This document shows positions 10,924 through 20,490 of a DNA stretch of 64,000 bases, in pieces. Under the pieces are notes generated by a model. It was given only the letters and a program-made list of their open reading frames with translations. It was not told where the DNA came from and searched no databases. The first letter of the stretch is position 1, and each line of letters begins with the position of its first letter. The DNA comes from Zygotorulaspora mrakii (lineage: Eukaryota; Ascomycota; Saccharomycetes; Saccharomycetales; Saccharomycetaceae): contig NC_050725.1 in NCBI RefSeq assembly GCF_013402915.1, positions 248,001-312,000 on the forward strand, given 5' to 3'. The translations under genes were made by a program, and so were the position numbers.

Positions 10924-10936
10924 ACGCGTTACGCGT
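10924..10936. promoter_or_regulatory. Two ACGCGT (MCB) boxes
   Basis: ACGCGT at 10924-10929 and 10931-10936, one base apart. ACGCGT is the MluI cell-cycle box bound by MBF (Mbp1/Swi6) in yeasts. They are about 600 bp from RPS3 and 1.1 kb from RHO5, so the target is unclear. Confidence 0.4.
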
Positions 10937-11234
10937 AATGTAACGGGTTAAATGCCTATTGTTTGGGAAGTATGGAAAAGCAAATCCCACAGACGCCCCT
11001 TACTGCTTGCCCCTCGGAGCGGCTTTATCGGTTGGTATCATGCGCACTGGCAACAGATCGGCAATACGAACAATGAAATGGATACCGTTTTCTGTTTCTT
11101 TTCTTTTACCGAAAATCGCGGAATGCTGATGTTGAGGCTTCCTTGCGTTTCTTTTGCTTTTGCTTTTGCTTTTGCTGGGAGGCGGCAGGCGCTGGGCCGG
11201 TCAAAAGCTGGACTGTTTTAGGTGCAAGACGGGG

Positions 11235-11249
11235 GGTACGGATGTGTGT
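11235..11249 (-). promoter_or_regulatory. Rap1-like site of the RPS3 promoter
   Basis: Minus strand reads ACACACATCCGTACC, close to the Rap1 consensus (ACATCCGTACA type) used by ribosomal protein genes. It lies about 290 bp upstream of the RPS3 ATG. A Reb1-type CGGGTAA follows at 11353-11359 (another is at 10813-10819). Confidence 0.55.
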
Positions 11250-11533
11250 GAGGTACATCTGTGCACCAGTGTACTTTCTCTCTTACCTCTGTGCACTGTG
11301 TACGACGGTGTCTGTTTTTCCAGTTCATCAACCAGGGTCGAGCAGCGCTGGGCGGGTAACAGGACGCGCGGCCAGCTGGAGCAGAATGAGGACGAGATGC
11401 GATGGATGCAATATGCTAAAACTAAGTGAAAAAGACACCCCACTTGGGTTGATAAGGCGTGTTGGGTTTGACACGAGTGTCTTGATTTGCCTCTTGTGTT
11501 TATTTTACCAACGACAGATATATAGTACAAACA

Positions 11534-12289
11534 ATGGTTGCTTTGATTTCCAAGAAGAGAAAGCTAGTCGCTGACGGTGTCTTTTACGCTGAATTGAACG
11601 AATTCTTCACCAGAGAATTGGCTGAAGAAGGTTACTCTGGTGTTGAAGTCAGAGTTACTCCAACCAAGACTGAAATTATCATCAGAGCTACCAGAACTCA
11701 AGAAGTTTTGGGTGAAAATGGTAGAAGAATCAACGAGTTGACCTTGTTGATCCAAAAGAGATTCAAGTACAAGCCAGGTACCATTGTTCTATATGCCGAA
11801 AGAGTTCAAGACCGTGGTCTTTCTGCCGTTGCTCAAGCCGAGTCCATGAAATTCAAGTTGTTGAATGGTCTAGCTATCAGAAGAGCTGCCTACGGTGTCG
11901 TTAGATACGTTATGGAATCCGGTGCCAAGGGTTGTGAAGTTGTTGTCTCTGGTAAGTTGAGAGCTGCAAGAGCTAAATCCATGAAGTTCGCTGACGGTTT
12001 CTTGATCCACTCTGGTCAACCAGTTAAGGACTTCATCGACACTGCTACCAGACACGTCTTGTTGAGACAAGGTGTCTTGGGTATCAAGGTCAAGATTATG
12101 AGAGATCCAGCTCAAAGTAGAACCGGTCCAAAGGCCTTGCCAGACGCTGTCAACATCATTGAACCAAAGGAAGAAGAACCAATCTTGGCTCCTTCTGTCA
12201 AGGATTACAGACCAGCTGAAGCAAAGCCTCAAGAGGTTGTTGAAGAGGTCGTTGAAGAAGTTGTCGCTGAAATTGATGCTTCTGCTTAA
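11534..12289 (+). CDS. RPS3: 40S ribosomal protein uS3
   Basis: 251 aa, ATG start, no intron. N-terminal basic start [19 protein letters not shown], type-2 KH domain (about residues 20-95) containing the [10 protein letters not shown] loop, then the RPS3 C-terminal domain with [21 protein letters not shown] and the [16 protein letters not shown] strand. It ends in an acidic Glu/Val tail ([17 protein letters not shown]). uS3 lines the mRNA entry channel of the 40S subunit and takes part in ribosome quality control. Codon use is strongly biased (TTG Leu, AGA Arg, GGT Gly), as in highly expressed yeast genes. Orthologue of YNL178W. Confidence 0.97.
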   Translation: MVALISKKRKLVADGVFYAELNEFFTRELAEEGYSGVEVRVTPTKTEIIIRATRTQEVLGENGRRINELTLLIQKRFKYKPGTIVLYAERVQDRGLSAVAQAESMKFKLLNGLAIRRAAYGVVRYVMESGAKGCEVVVSGKLRAARAKSMKFADGFLIHSGQPVKDFIDTATRHVLLRQGVLGIKVKIMRDPAQSRTGPKALPDAVNIIEPKEEEPILAPSVKDYRPAEAKPQEVVEEVVEEVVAEIDASA

Positions 12290-12315
12290 ACCTAATAAGA
12301 TATATATAATAGTGA

Positions 12316-12483
12316 CTAATTAAATAGTTCAAATCTTATTTTACCTTTTTTCAACAGCTGACCGCCAGCCGGATTTGGTTTTGTTGCTCTAGTACCTTGT
12401 ATGGGTCGTGCTCGTAGGCTCCCTTTGATTTCTTCATCACTGTAAAATCGTACAGGAAATTTTTCTTCCTTATCGGACGGCAT
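12316..12483 (-). CDS. Small unrecognised ORF (55 aa)
   Basis: ATG at 12483 starts a 55-codon frame ([20 protein letters not shown]...). A second in-frame ATG at 12528 would add 15 hydrophobic/Ser residues. The composition looks protein-like: an acidic start, a middle with [18 protein letters not shown], and a basic-to-hydrophobic end KIRFELFN. It is convergent with RPS3 (27 bp between stops) and divergent from SHR3 (120 bp between ATGs), leaving a normal promoter gap. I do not recognise the family. It may be an unannotated small protein or chance. Confidence 0.45.
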   Translation of the reverse strand: MPSDKEEKFPVRFYSDEEIKGSLRARPIQGTRATKPNPAGGQLLKKGKIRFELFN

Positions 12484-12603
12484 ACTGGAAGAAGACCCAA
12501 GGTTGAAAAATATAATCAAAGGACACATCTCATATTTAAACAGAGGACATCGTCATACGATTCCCATTTTTCCTCGGATCCATTATACTCAACGAACGCA
12601 AAG

Positions 12604-13215
12604 ATGATGAGCTATAAGGATGTTTGTAAAGTTGGCACGGGTCTGATTCTTGTTGCTACATCATTTATTATGGGTGTTTTTTATTCGAACCAAATATATG
12701 ATTATCAGTTACTGTTTGGCAAAAATACAACTCAACTACATTTTGATAATGCTTTAAGACATTACCAAACCATGCATGATGTTCCTCATCCAGTTTTCTA
12801 TCTTTTATGTGGAATTGCCGCCATGGGTTTGATAGGTTGCATCATCAGGGTTTATAAACCAAATCCAGATTTACAGTTATTCGAGTACTGCTCTTTAGGT
12901 CTTTACGTATTTGGTGTCTGTGTCTTTATTACAAATATCAAAACAGGTGTTGACTGTTCTGTTGTCCATAACTGGGGTGAAGTCTCTGAAAATGAAGGTT
13001 TGGCCGTTTTAGGTTCTTCTAATGTTATCTTACTTTTGCTATTTTCAGGTGTCATTTTATTACAAGGTGGCTTATGGTACACCAGCTGGGAACATCAACA
13101 GAGACTCGACAAGTTTTTTGCAGAGGAGGCTGCTGAAGTTAAAGCTAAGGCTGCTGCCGCAACTGTCAGTGATTCTGCAGCTTCTAAGAAGAAAGAGAAC
13201 AAAAAGCAAAAATGA
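12604..13215 (+). CDS. SHR3: ER packaging chaperone for amino-acid permeases
   Basis: 203 aa; the first of two adjacent ATGs is used ([11 protein letters not shown]). Four membrane segments: about residues 10-30, 61-82, 92-112 and 136-156, followed by a cytosolic basic, Ala/Lys-rich tail ending KKKENKKQK. Shr3 is an ER membrane chaperone that keeps amino-acid permeases folded and loads them into COPII vesicles; without it permeases aggregate in the ER. Orthologue of YDL212W. Its position between RPS3 (YNL178W) and MRPL22 (YNL177C) is the second place in this window where the YDL and YNL sister regions merge. Confidence 0.94.
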   Translation: MMSYKDVCKVGTGLILVATSFIMGVFYSNQIYDYQLLFGKNTTQLHFDNALRHYQTMHDVPHPVFYLLCGIAAMGLIGCIIRVYKPNPDLQLFEYCSLGLYVFGVCVFITNIKTGVDCSVVHNWGEVSENEGLAVLGSSNVILLLLFSGVILLQGGLWYTSWEHQQRLDKFFAEEAAEVKAKAAAATVSDSAASKKKENKKQK

Positions 13216-13317
13216 ATTGCTTCATTACTAGTTTTATTACTATTTTCTCATAGTTTAATATAAAAAGACGTATCGTATTTACAAGCTTTTTTTCTATGCG
13301 AGTTTTTGAATGCATCA

Positions 13318-14244
13318 TCACCATTTATATGCACCTCCAGGTGTTCCTCTAATTGGTTTCTCCGCTAGTTGTACCCATGGTTTTTTCCTTTGTTCTTTTA
13401 CTTGAGACTCGTAAGCTAGTCTTTTTTTGGTTACACTCTTTGATTTCAAAATACATCTAACATGGACGTAGGGATGTGTTATAATACCTATTCTACCTCT
13501 GGCTTTATAGTCCATCCTTTTGAGCCAGCGTCCATCACTTCCAGTCCATATCTGAGATATGTATAAGTCATCTGGATTTAATCCCAACTTTTCACCATCT
13601 TTTATTCCTCTTTCCAGGAGCTCCGCTACTTCACGAGCAATTTTCTTAGGGGAAAAATGGCATTGAGTAAGTGCCTTCTTAGCATCGAGCCCATTCAGTA
13701 ACCTAAGTAAAACGGTAGCTTTCTTCATAGATGACTTAATTCTGTAAGATTTAACATAAACGGATGGCTCTAATACATCAATTTCTTCTCGCGTCAATTT
13801 TAACTTGAACTTTTCTTGAGATCCTGGCAATGTTACTACGGAGTCCTTCTTATAAAATCCACCATTCAAAGTGCAATTGGCTTGATAGAGCTTTCTTTTC
13901 AGCGGTGATAGTAAAAGCTTATGCGCCAGTTTCTCTGACTGTTGGCTGGACTGTATATACTTCTGTAGCAGTGTATCATTATCAACTGTGATAGAATCTC
14001 TGATTTTACCATCTTCGCCATCCTCGGCGTTCTCAACATCTGCCGCAATGGCCATTCTGTTTGATATTTTGCTTGGATCGTCGTCATTCAAATTCACCTT
14101 TTTCGTCAATCCCCCAAACAAGGAACTATTTGATTCATTCAGAAGTGTACGACCAATATGGTAAAATTGTTTACTTCTGTAAGCATATCCACTTGCCAAA
14201 GGGAATCTAATGACACCTGAGGTATATCTCTGGCACAAAAACAT
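13318..14244 (-). CDS. MRPL22: Mitochondrial ribosomal protein uL22m
   Basis: 308 aa from the ATG at 14244 ([11 protein letters not shown]); ten more codons are open upstream but only with TTG starts. An N-terminal basic/hydroxylated presequence for mitochondrial import is followed by a yeast-specific extension and then the L22 fold: [27 protein letters not shown]..., and a conserved C-terminal strand [19 protein letters not shown]. It lines the mitoribosomal exit tunnel. Orthologue of YNL177C. It is convergent with SHR3 across 102 bp. Confidence 0.9.
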   Translation of the reverse strand: MFLCQRYTSGVIRFPLASGYAYRSKQFYHIGRTLLNESNSSLFGGLTKKVNLNDDDPSKISNRMAIAADVENAEDGEDGKIRDSITVDNDTLLQKYIQSSQQSEKLAHKLLLSPLKRKLYQANCTLNGGFYKKDSVVTLPGSQEKFKLKLTREEIDVLEPSVYVKSYRIKSSMKKATVLLRLLNGLDAKKALTQCHFSPKKIAREVAELLERGIKDGEKLGLNPDDLYISQIWTGSDGRWLKRMDYKARGRIGIITHPYVHVRCILKSKSVTKKRLAYESQVKEQRKKPWVQLAEKPIRGTPGGAYKW

Positions 14245-14485
14245 TTGGCCAACTTTGTGAAAGTTCCTCAACAATATTACAGTGTGTTTCTCGTTTCTGA
14301 CATAGGTATATCGTTTGACACTTCACTTGATTCAACTCTTAAATTTCAAATTTTTTTCTCTAGTGATAGCTATCGCGTTAAACGTGAAACCGAATTAATA
14401 CAAGATTACAAAACATCTGCCTGTTGGTAAAGTATTTATCTGTCTATAAATGCAAATCTCTGCTCAGGGTCAAAAGTGAGTCCAA

Positions 14486-16090
14486 TTATATAACCTCCCG
14501 AAAAAATCCTTGTGTACTATCTGAAACTGTATTGTTGTGACCATACATCCCCAAACGTATAGATGTGGATGACATGGTTGAATCATCCACCAAAGCCGAG
14601 GATTCGCTCATAGATGATATATAAGAATACCTGTTCTCTTCTGGATCCATCTCCAGTATCTGCCCCACATTGCGCGATTCAACGGATGTTGGAGGTTGAT
14701 TTTGTACTGAAGCAGCTTTCCTTGGGGGCGGCAAAGGCGGGCGTGGGCGCCTTCTTGATTCAAAGTTGAACTCATTTTGAAATGGATCACTTTCATCTAC
14801 TAGGGGTGCTTGCTGCGGTGGCTTATTTCGCAACATTGTACCATTCCTTATTCGCGCCAAAATAGTATCCGCATTGTGATCATCAAGCGCATCTTTTTCT
14901 TCGTTGGTATCATCACCAGATGCTGGCCATGGGTAACCTGCCCTGCGACCTATTTCTGAACTGAAACCCTTAACAGTCTCCCTTTGACCAGTCCTTCTTT
15001 TCCAATATATAAAAAATATCACTAAGCAGCAGGCTATGAAGCCTCCAACACCGCCAACTACTCCACCTATTATTTTATCTCTATTGGCTTGACTGGAATT
15101 GCTTCTCGAACGGTCTTGATTTGCTCTCATCCAGCGTTCATAGAAATCAACCCCTGTAGTCATTGTAGTCTTTTGTGAATTGAAACCTGATGTGGCTGCG
15201 TTTATGTTTAGGACAGTTTTTGTCGGAAGTCCAGTTTCAAAAGTTGTACTTGATCCTGTTATTTCGTACATTTGGGTGTAGAAAAGATAAATGGAATCAG
15301 AGCTTGTTGAGATTGAGAATCCACTATCACTCAAGGAGCTAGGTAAGGATAGAATGGAAGAGGTGACCGATTCTTGATAAGAGGATGAGGGTAAAGATGA
15401 GAAGGAAGGCGCCACTAACGTCTGCGAGGTCAGAAACATTGGCGTTGAGTTCTGTAGCGTTGAGGATGTAGCATATGGTGATGATTGTCCTGTTGATGAT
15501 AATTTGTCTGATGACTGAGAAGAGGAAGCGAGCGGCAAAGACGATGATGTAGTGTCTGATAAGGACGTTGTTTTCATGTTGCTTGATGAATCTCGCGTTT
15601 GTGCCATATCTGCTGAAGATTGGTTCCAACTAATTGACGAATGAATTGACGATGAAAGTCCGAACATTGAACCAGTGGATTCTGAAGTTGTCAAAGCAGT
15701 GCTGGAAGAGATTTCTAGCGAGGTAAACTCATTCGGGAGAAGAGTTCTTGAGGAGGACGAGGCTTCTAAACCTCTGGAGGTATTATACGAATGAGATCCT
15801 GTGAATGCTCCTTGAACTGACTCTCCCGAAGATGATGTAGACCTAGGACCTGTGCTAGAGGCTGCGGTTGTAGAATCAGTTTCGTTACCGTCCAAGCGCA
15901 AGCTTGAGGGCATGACAATAGAGAAGCTCAATGATGACTTGGATGTAGCTGAAGAGGCTGAACCAGCACTTAGAGATGGGCTTATCGTAAACGAACTTAA
16001 ATCCCCCTCATCACTTGCTGTTGTCAAAAAATAGCCCGTCGATAAACTAATGGTGTTTGATGATCTGGAAAGTGTAGCATTGAAATTCAT
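14486..16090 (-). CDS. TDA7: Ser-rich single-pass membrane protein Tda7/YDL211C
   Basis: 534 aa from the ATG at 16090; the frame reads upstream only to a TTG. A long lumenal or extracellular Ser/Thr-rich domain (about residues 1-345) probably carries O-mannose. One membrane segment (GGVGGFIACCLVIFFIYW, about 348-365) is followed by basic KRRTG and a cytosolic tail with Pro-rich PRPPLPPPR. The end, DSTQGFFREVI, is the conserved terminal motif of the family. S. cerevisiae TDA7 is a vacuolar membrane protein of unknown role with paralogue YDL211C; both map to the merged YNL/YDL order. This is the last gene of the left syntenic block. Its promoter side, 16091-16683, shows no recognisable element. 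Confidence 0.85.
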   Translation of the reverse strand: MNFNATLSRSSNTISLSTGYFLTTASDEGDLSSFTISPSLSAGSASSATSKSSLSFSIVMPSSLRLDGNETDSTTAASSTGPRSTSSSGESVQGAFTGSHSYNTSRGLEASSSSRTLLPNEFTSLEISSSTALTTSESTGSMFGLSSSIHSSISWNQSSADMAQTRDSSSNMKTTSLSDTTSSSLPLASSSQSSDKLSSTGQSSPYATSSTLQNSTPMFLTSQTLVAPSFSSLPSSSYQESVTSSILSLPSSLSDSGFSISTSSDSIYLFYTQMYEITGSSTTFETGLPTKTVLNINAATSGFNSQKTTMTTGVDFYERWMRANQDRSRSNSSQANRDKIIGGVVGGVGGFIACCLVIFFIYWKRRTGQRETVKGFSSEIGRRAGYPWPASGDDTNEEKDALDDHNADTILARIRNGTMLRNKPPQQAPLVDESDPFQNEFNFESRRRPRPPLPPPRKAASVQNQPPTSVESRNVGQILEMDPEENRYSYISSMSESSALVDDSTMSSTSIRLGMYGHNNTVSDSTQGFFREVI

Positions 16091-16683
16091 CAGTGCGAGC
16101 CACCAGGACAATTGCCGCTACTCTTTATGAATCCAATTTCGCAGGTCAAATTATTAACCAAAGCTTTTTTTAGCAGCCAACTTGAGGATCACGAAGAAAG
16201 TGGAGTATAAGCTGCTGAAGTCTTCAGCGAACGGTCACTACAATGAATAGCACTCAACACTTTGATTAAAAGGCTCTGGTTGCAGTTACAAGTTACCACA
16301 AATGAACACTAGTCCAATACCTTCCGAGTTTTCTTCTGTCTGATTTTTCTTACGAGTTTTTTTTTCGGTAGTTGATGTTCTGAGGTACAACGAAAAAAAC
16401 TGTTTAAATGAATCAAGGACCGTGTATCGAGCCGAATATCTATATTCAAAATGCGCAACTCACTTAGCAGTAGATCATTCCCTGAATTGCAAAACTCCAT
16501 ACTTGTAGCAAAAGTAAAGAAGCAGCATGTTGCTAATATCTTAGTCGTATTCTTATTATACCTCTTGCTGTTGCTTCGTCAGGTAAGATTACATTTATGT
16601 TTAGTTTAAAAAAGCTAGCATTAGTTTTTTCTAAATTCTCACAAGATATCTTATTGTGCTTAAATAATACAATGCTAAACAAT

Positions 16684-18369
16684 TCATATAGTGTCACTTT
16701 CACGGCCAGTAAGAGTCAAACCAAGAGACAGTTTCGCCTTGCGCGTAATCAAATTATCACCAAAGACCTCCATCAATTTAAGACTTGGATTTTGAGACCC
16801 AACCTTTTCCACAACGCTATCATCAACGCATCTTACAAATGAAACGTCGAGATGCGTAAGTTTAGGGCAGCTCATCATTAAAATAGATTCCTTAGTCAAC
16901 GCTTTAATTGAGTTTAGATTAAGATATTCCAGTGATTCTTTGGCGTCATTTAATAGAAGTTCAATAACAGCCATATCTCCAATTTGAGAGCATCTTTTCA
17001 AACTGCAATGCTTTAAATTTGGAAGTGGGACGGCATTAAAAAAGTACATCAGGCTGTCAGTGGATATAGAATTCAATTCCTCTAACTCCAATACAGTCAG
17101 TGATCTATTATCTGCCAAGAATGATGTCATTCCATTAATCACCATGGAATCAGTTAGATCGCTACATCCATTTAGAATTAAGGCCTTTATATTTGACCCG
17201 ATTTGGCCTAAGATATTTATTATTACCTCATCAGTAACATCTCCCTCATTGAAGGGATATTCGATAGCTAACGTATGCAGTTGATCATTGTTAATATATT
17301 GCGGCAGTAAAGCATAGTTGAAAACTGAATCTAGACGAGAAAATTTCAAAGAGAGTAAATCTGACCCGCAATTAATTAAGAGACTACTCAATGACCTATC
17401 AGTAAATCTGTGAGTATTTGATATGTGAAACTCTGTTAGCCTACCCTTCATATTTCGAAAAAATTTGTCCCATGTATCGCTGTTGATCAAGAATGGTCCA
17501 TCTAGATGTACTGCACTCAAGTTTGTCAATTTTTCACTCATATACAAAAGAGCTTCATTGTTCAATTGCCCACACATTTGAAGTGAAACTTTAGTTAAAT
17601 GAGGACAAAATATAGCTAAAGACTTATAGCCTTCAAAGGATAGCTTAGAACAATCATAAAATGTCAAGTCATTTAAATCCGTTTTCAAAAAGAGCTGCAA
17701 CGTACTATCATTCAATGCCCTATTTTTAGATAATGCTTTACCCAGATTGTTCAGGTTGTCTGTCGATATACCACCAAGAACATCTCTAATCTGTGAAAAG
17801 AACGTGTCTTCGTTTTTTTCATTTCCTTTTTGAAGGTCATAAATATTTCCACTTATTCTTTTGATACAAAGGTCTTGCAAAGTTGGTATTCTGTCTAGTT
17901 TCCTATCTAGCAAATCGGCGGCTCTTTTTCTTTTCTTTCTACGATTTTGCAAGACTTGGCTCTGTCTCTTTTTATCTGCCAGTGTGGTTTTTATGCTAGC
18001 TCGCTTCTTCACTGAGGTTTCATCACTACCGTACTCCTCTTCATCACTGTCCTGGTCCACTTTAATTCGCCGATCAAACGGTAAGTCGTCATCCGTCTCG
18101 GTATTTGAATCGCTGTCACCCAATAGCGCAGTCTGCTCAGTATCATCCGTCTCCGACTTCAAAGACTGTATAGTAGCTTCGTCTTGTGCTGCATTTGGCT
18201 CGGACTCTTTTTGCTGTTCCTCTTCTTCTCCCTTTTGCTGCTGTTTCCAACGGTCTTTAATGGCTTGGGCACTGATACCTTGATCTCTTAAGAATTGTGT
18301 AAGAGCGGAGCTTGGCCCCTTGACACCATCGTCTTCATTTTTCTTAGATCTGCTCCTATTTCTGTACAT
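16684..18369 (-). CDS. RAD7: Nucleotide-excision-repair LRR protein Rad7
   Basis: 561 aa, ATG start, near the S. cerevisiae length of 565. The N-terminal ~170 residues are acidic and disordered with a basic patch NRRKKRKRAADLLDRKL. The rest is leucine-rich repeats (about 190-555: for example LNNLGKALSKNRALND, LTFYDCSKLSFEGYKSL, LTKVSLQMCGQLNNEAL). With Rad16 and Abf1 it forms GG-NER factor 4, needed to repair the non-transcribed strand, and has an associated Elc1 E3 ligase. Orthologue of YJR052W. It is out of place beside TDA7 and VMA1, so it sits in a rearranged pocket. Confidence 0.94.
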   Translation of the reverse strand: MYRNRSRSKKNEDDGVKGPSSALTQFLRDQGISAQAIKDRWKQQQKGEEEEQQKESEPNAAQDEATIQSLKSETDDTEQTALLGDSDSNTETDDDLPFDRRIKVDQDSDEEEYGSDETSVKKRASIKTTLADKKRQSQVLQNRRKKRKRAADLLDRKLDRIPTLQDLCIKRISGNIYDLQKGNEKNEDTFFSQIRDVLGGISTDNLNNLGKALSKNRALNDSTLQLFLKTDLNDLTFYDCSKLSFEGYKSLAIFCPHLTKVSLQMCGQLNNEALLYMSEKLTNLSAVHLDGPFLINSDTWDKFFRNMKGRLTEFHISNTHRFTDRSLSSLLINCGSDLLSLKFSRLDSVFNYALLPQYINNDQLHTLAIEYPFNEGDVTDEVIINILGQIGSNIKALILNGCSDLTDSMVINGMTSFLADNRSLTVLELEELNSISTDSLMYFFNAVPLPNLKHCSLKRCSQIGDMAVIELLLNDAKESLEYLNLNSIKALTKESILMMSCPKLTHLDVSFVRCVDDSVVEKVGSQNPSLKLMEVFGDNLITRKAKLSLGLTLTGRESDTI

Positions 18370-18490
18370 TCGTGTGCAAACATTTGCGAGAAACTTGGAA
18401 ACAAGTCTGATTAGCCTTATCGGTTGTCAAATAATACTTTTCATTGCGTAGAATTGATTGACTATCATGCATTTACTCACTACCTCAATG

Positions 18491-18498
18491 AAAAAAAA
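18491..18498 (-). terminator. Pol III terminator of tRNA-Gly
   Basis: Eight A on the plus strand (T8 on the tRNA strand), four bases past the tRNA 3' end. This is a typical Pol III stop. Confidence 0.8.
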
Positions 18499-18501
18499 GA
18501 T

Positions 18502-18572
18502 TGCGCAAGCCCGGAATCGAACCGGGGGCCCAACGATGGCAACGTTGGATTTTACCACTAAACCACTTGCGC
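18502..18572 (-). tRNA. tRNA-Gly (GCC)
   Basis: 71 nt. The acceptor GCGCAAG pairs with CTTGCGC, with A as discriminator. The anticodon loop is TTGCCAT (GCC), and the TΨC arm has GGTTCGATTCC, which is also the B box. There is no intron. As far as I can recall it is the same sequence as S. cerevisiae tRNA-Gly(GCC). The 5' flank (above 18573) carries LTR-like repeats, the usual target zone of yeast Ty elements. Confidence 0.97.
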
Positions 18573-18671
18573 CTAAGAAATGATTAAGACGTAATGTTCA
18601 TTTCACATACATATTTACTCTACAAACCTCCTAAATGTGACCACGTTGGAGAACCAGAGACGATCGAATTG

Positions 18672-18781
18672 TGTTGAAATATAGATGGATATTGTGAGGT
18701 ATGTCAAAGATATGACTCATAAGAATCAGAAACAAGAGAATTGATAAAGATAGTGAAAGAAAAAATGAAGTCAGTATTTGG
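18672..18781 (+). repeat. Truncated LTR-like copy 1
   Basis: Starts TGTTGAAATATAGATGGATA and resembles the first ~110 bp of copy 2 at 18856 (shared blocks GATATGACT, ATAAGAATCAGAAA, GAAGTCAG), then stops where the inverted 70-bp block begins. TGTTG is the usual 5' end of Ty1/copia-type LTRs. It begins about 100 bp upstream of tRNA-Gly. Confidence 0.55.
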
Positions 18782-18855
18782 AAAGAATGTTTTCTTCGGC
18801 GTTGTCGATAGTAACTTGGTTTGACATTGATGATAGTACTTGAATATTCAATTAT
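18782..18855. repeat. 70-bp block, left copy (inverted partner at 19276-19345)
   Basis: The reverse complement of this block recurs almost exactly at 19276-19345 (shared core includes GTTACTATCGACAACGCCGA on the plus strand of the right copy). The two copies flank LTR-like copy 2 in opposite orientation. Confidence 0.8.
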
Positions 18856-19275
18856 TGTTGAAATATAAATCGAGATTGTGAGATATATTAAAGAGATGAC
18901 TTATAAGAATCAGAAAGAGACAATTGGTCTGTAAAACAAAATAAACGAAGTCAGATGAAACCCTAACAGAATGTCAATCGATAATGGAAAGATATCGGAT
19001 GATAATCTATCACGAGACGTTTACAACTCAGGAGTCTGACTACGAAGGAGTCTATGGCATGGAACATGAAATAACAGTTGTACTGTGGATTCTATGGGAC
19101 TAGAAATGGTGTGATGACGATGAAAATTCTTCACTCGTCGTCCTCTCTTATGGTTCAATAAGTGCGAAATGCTAGGTATAAATACTGACGTATTTTCCAG
19201 ATATTAATCCAAGTTCAATTAGTTTTATTTCAATTCGTGATATAGAAAACCAAGGAATTATATATCTCTATAATT
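18856..19275 (+). mobile_element. LTR-like element, copy 2 (probable solo LTR)
   Basis: About 420 bp beginning TGTTGAAATATAAATCGAGA, like the 5' end of Ty1/copia LTRs, with an internal TATA-like GGTATAAATACTG. The reverse complement recurs at 19350-19771 with roughly 90% identity by eye. There is no gag or pol frame. Position: upstream of tRNA-Gly, on the side used by Ty integration. The 3' boundary is set where the two copies stop matching; no clear CA end or target duplication was found, so the class is inferred. Confidence 0.55.
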
Positions 19276-19345
19276 GAATATCATAGTATCATCATCAATG
19301 TCAAACCAAGTTACTATCGACAACGCCGAAGAAAACATTCTTTAT
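19276..19345. repeat. 70-bp block, right copy
   Basis: Inverted partner of 18782-18855. It lies between the two opposed LTR-like copies and would be the loop of the large hairpin they can form. Confidence 0.8.
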
Positions 19346-19349
19346 AAAT

Positions 19350-19771
19350 AATTATAGAGATATATAAGCCCTTGATTTTCTATATCATGAATTGAGATAA
19401 AACTAATTGAACTTGGATTGATATCTGGAAAATACGTCAGTATTTATACCTAACATTTTGCACCTATTGAACCATAAGAGAGGACGACGATTGAAGTATT
19501 TTCATCGTCATCACACCCATTTCTAATCCCATAGAATCCGTAGTCTAACTGTTATTTCTTGTTCCATGCCATAGACTCTTTCGTAGTCAGATTCCTGAAT
19601 TGCAAACGTCTCGCGATAGATTGTCATCCGATTTCTTTCCGGTACCGATTGATATTCTGTTAGGGCTTCATCTGCCTTCGTTTATTTTGTTTTACAGACC
19701 AATTGTCTTGTTTCCTATTCTCTAAGTCATCTCTTTAATCTAACTTACAATATCGATTTATATTTCAACGG
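19350..19771 (-). mobile_element. LTR-like element, copy 3, inverted
   Basis: Reverse complement of copy 2 (18856-19275) over its whole length, ending on the plus strand in ...TATATTTCAACG, where copy 2 has TGTTG; the last base is mutated. Together the two make a ~420-bp inverted repeat around a ~70-bp loop. A weaker, decayed match to the same LTR start lies near 19820-19850. Confidence 0.55.
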
Positions 19772-20490
19772 TCAGACTGTCGATTTAATATCTCTTGTTT
19801 ATATCATAACATCACTCAATATTTCTGTCATCAATTTATACTTCAAAAGAACGCTATTCTAGCTTTTTTTCAAATTGGTAGCAATTAGGGTAAACAAACC
19901 TCCAGCAACAGTATGACAATATGACACTGTCATCTAAACCTCGCGGAGATTATTAAAAAGGTCAGGACGAATCTTTGTTAACGTTTTTACCGATGGTTTA
20001 CGTTCCAAGCATCGGAGGACCAGTGGTCTAACATAGCAGCTACTCCAAATCTGAGAAAAATCCTTTACTATTAGCCTGCAAGTTCAAAGAGCGGTTGTCA
20101 TAGTTGCTGCGATTCAACCTGCATATTTTATGAATTTCCTACGTTAAAATGATCAACAGCAAACAGTACATTCATAATCCCTCCTTTCAGGCATATATTG
20201 CCTCGATATTCCAAGAGAAGGGTGGGATCAACAAAGTGGCGAAAACATACACATAAGTATCTGGTTTCCACTTATTTGACTACAGTGTGATTGAGGTTGA
20301 TCAATAAACAACAATATTAGCTTTACTTCTCACCAAAAATAAAAATAGAAATATAAACCGACTATAAACCTACATGGCAGAGTAAAACCCCAATGCACAG
20401 AGAAACATATCCATTAGCGAATTCCACAACATGGTTAATCAACAACATATTTAATCAACAACATAGCTATCCAACAGGAAAATATCCATT
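19772..20490. other. Gene-free stretch downstream of the metallothionein gene
   Basis: About 720 bp between the inverted LTR copy and the metallothionein stop codon. Apart from a possible decayed LTR end at about 19820-19850 I see no gene, RNA or motif I can support. Confidence 0.5.

Larger units (their letters stand above)
9853..11533. other. Long divergent intergenic region RHO5-RPS3
   Basis: 1.68 kb without a convincing gene; open frames inside are short and of low complexity. It holds several direct repeats: CTGCTGTAC-like units at about 10330-10385, a 10-bp unit gctaggtgac repeated three times at 10885-10914, and TTTTGC repeated at about 11155-11175. There are also two ACGCGT boxes, two CGGGTAA sites and a Rap1-like site near RPS3. 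I see no tRNA and no recognisable snoRNA. Confidence 0.6.

Noticed and set aside
10310..11574. Several frames of 84-143 codons in the RHO5-RPS3 interval
   Set aside because: They are built from the local low-complexity repeats and one overlaps the RPS3 start in another frame; no conserved signature seen.
16309..16500. 63-codon frame upstream of TDA7
   Set aside because: Lies in the TDA7 promoter, with Lys/Arg run composition and no sign of conservation.
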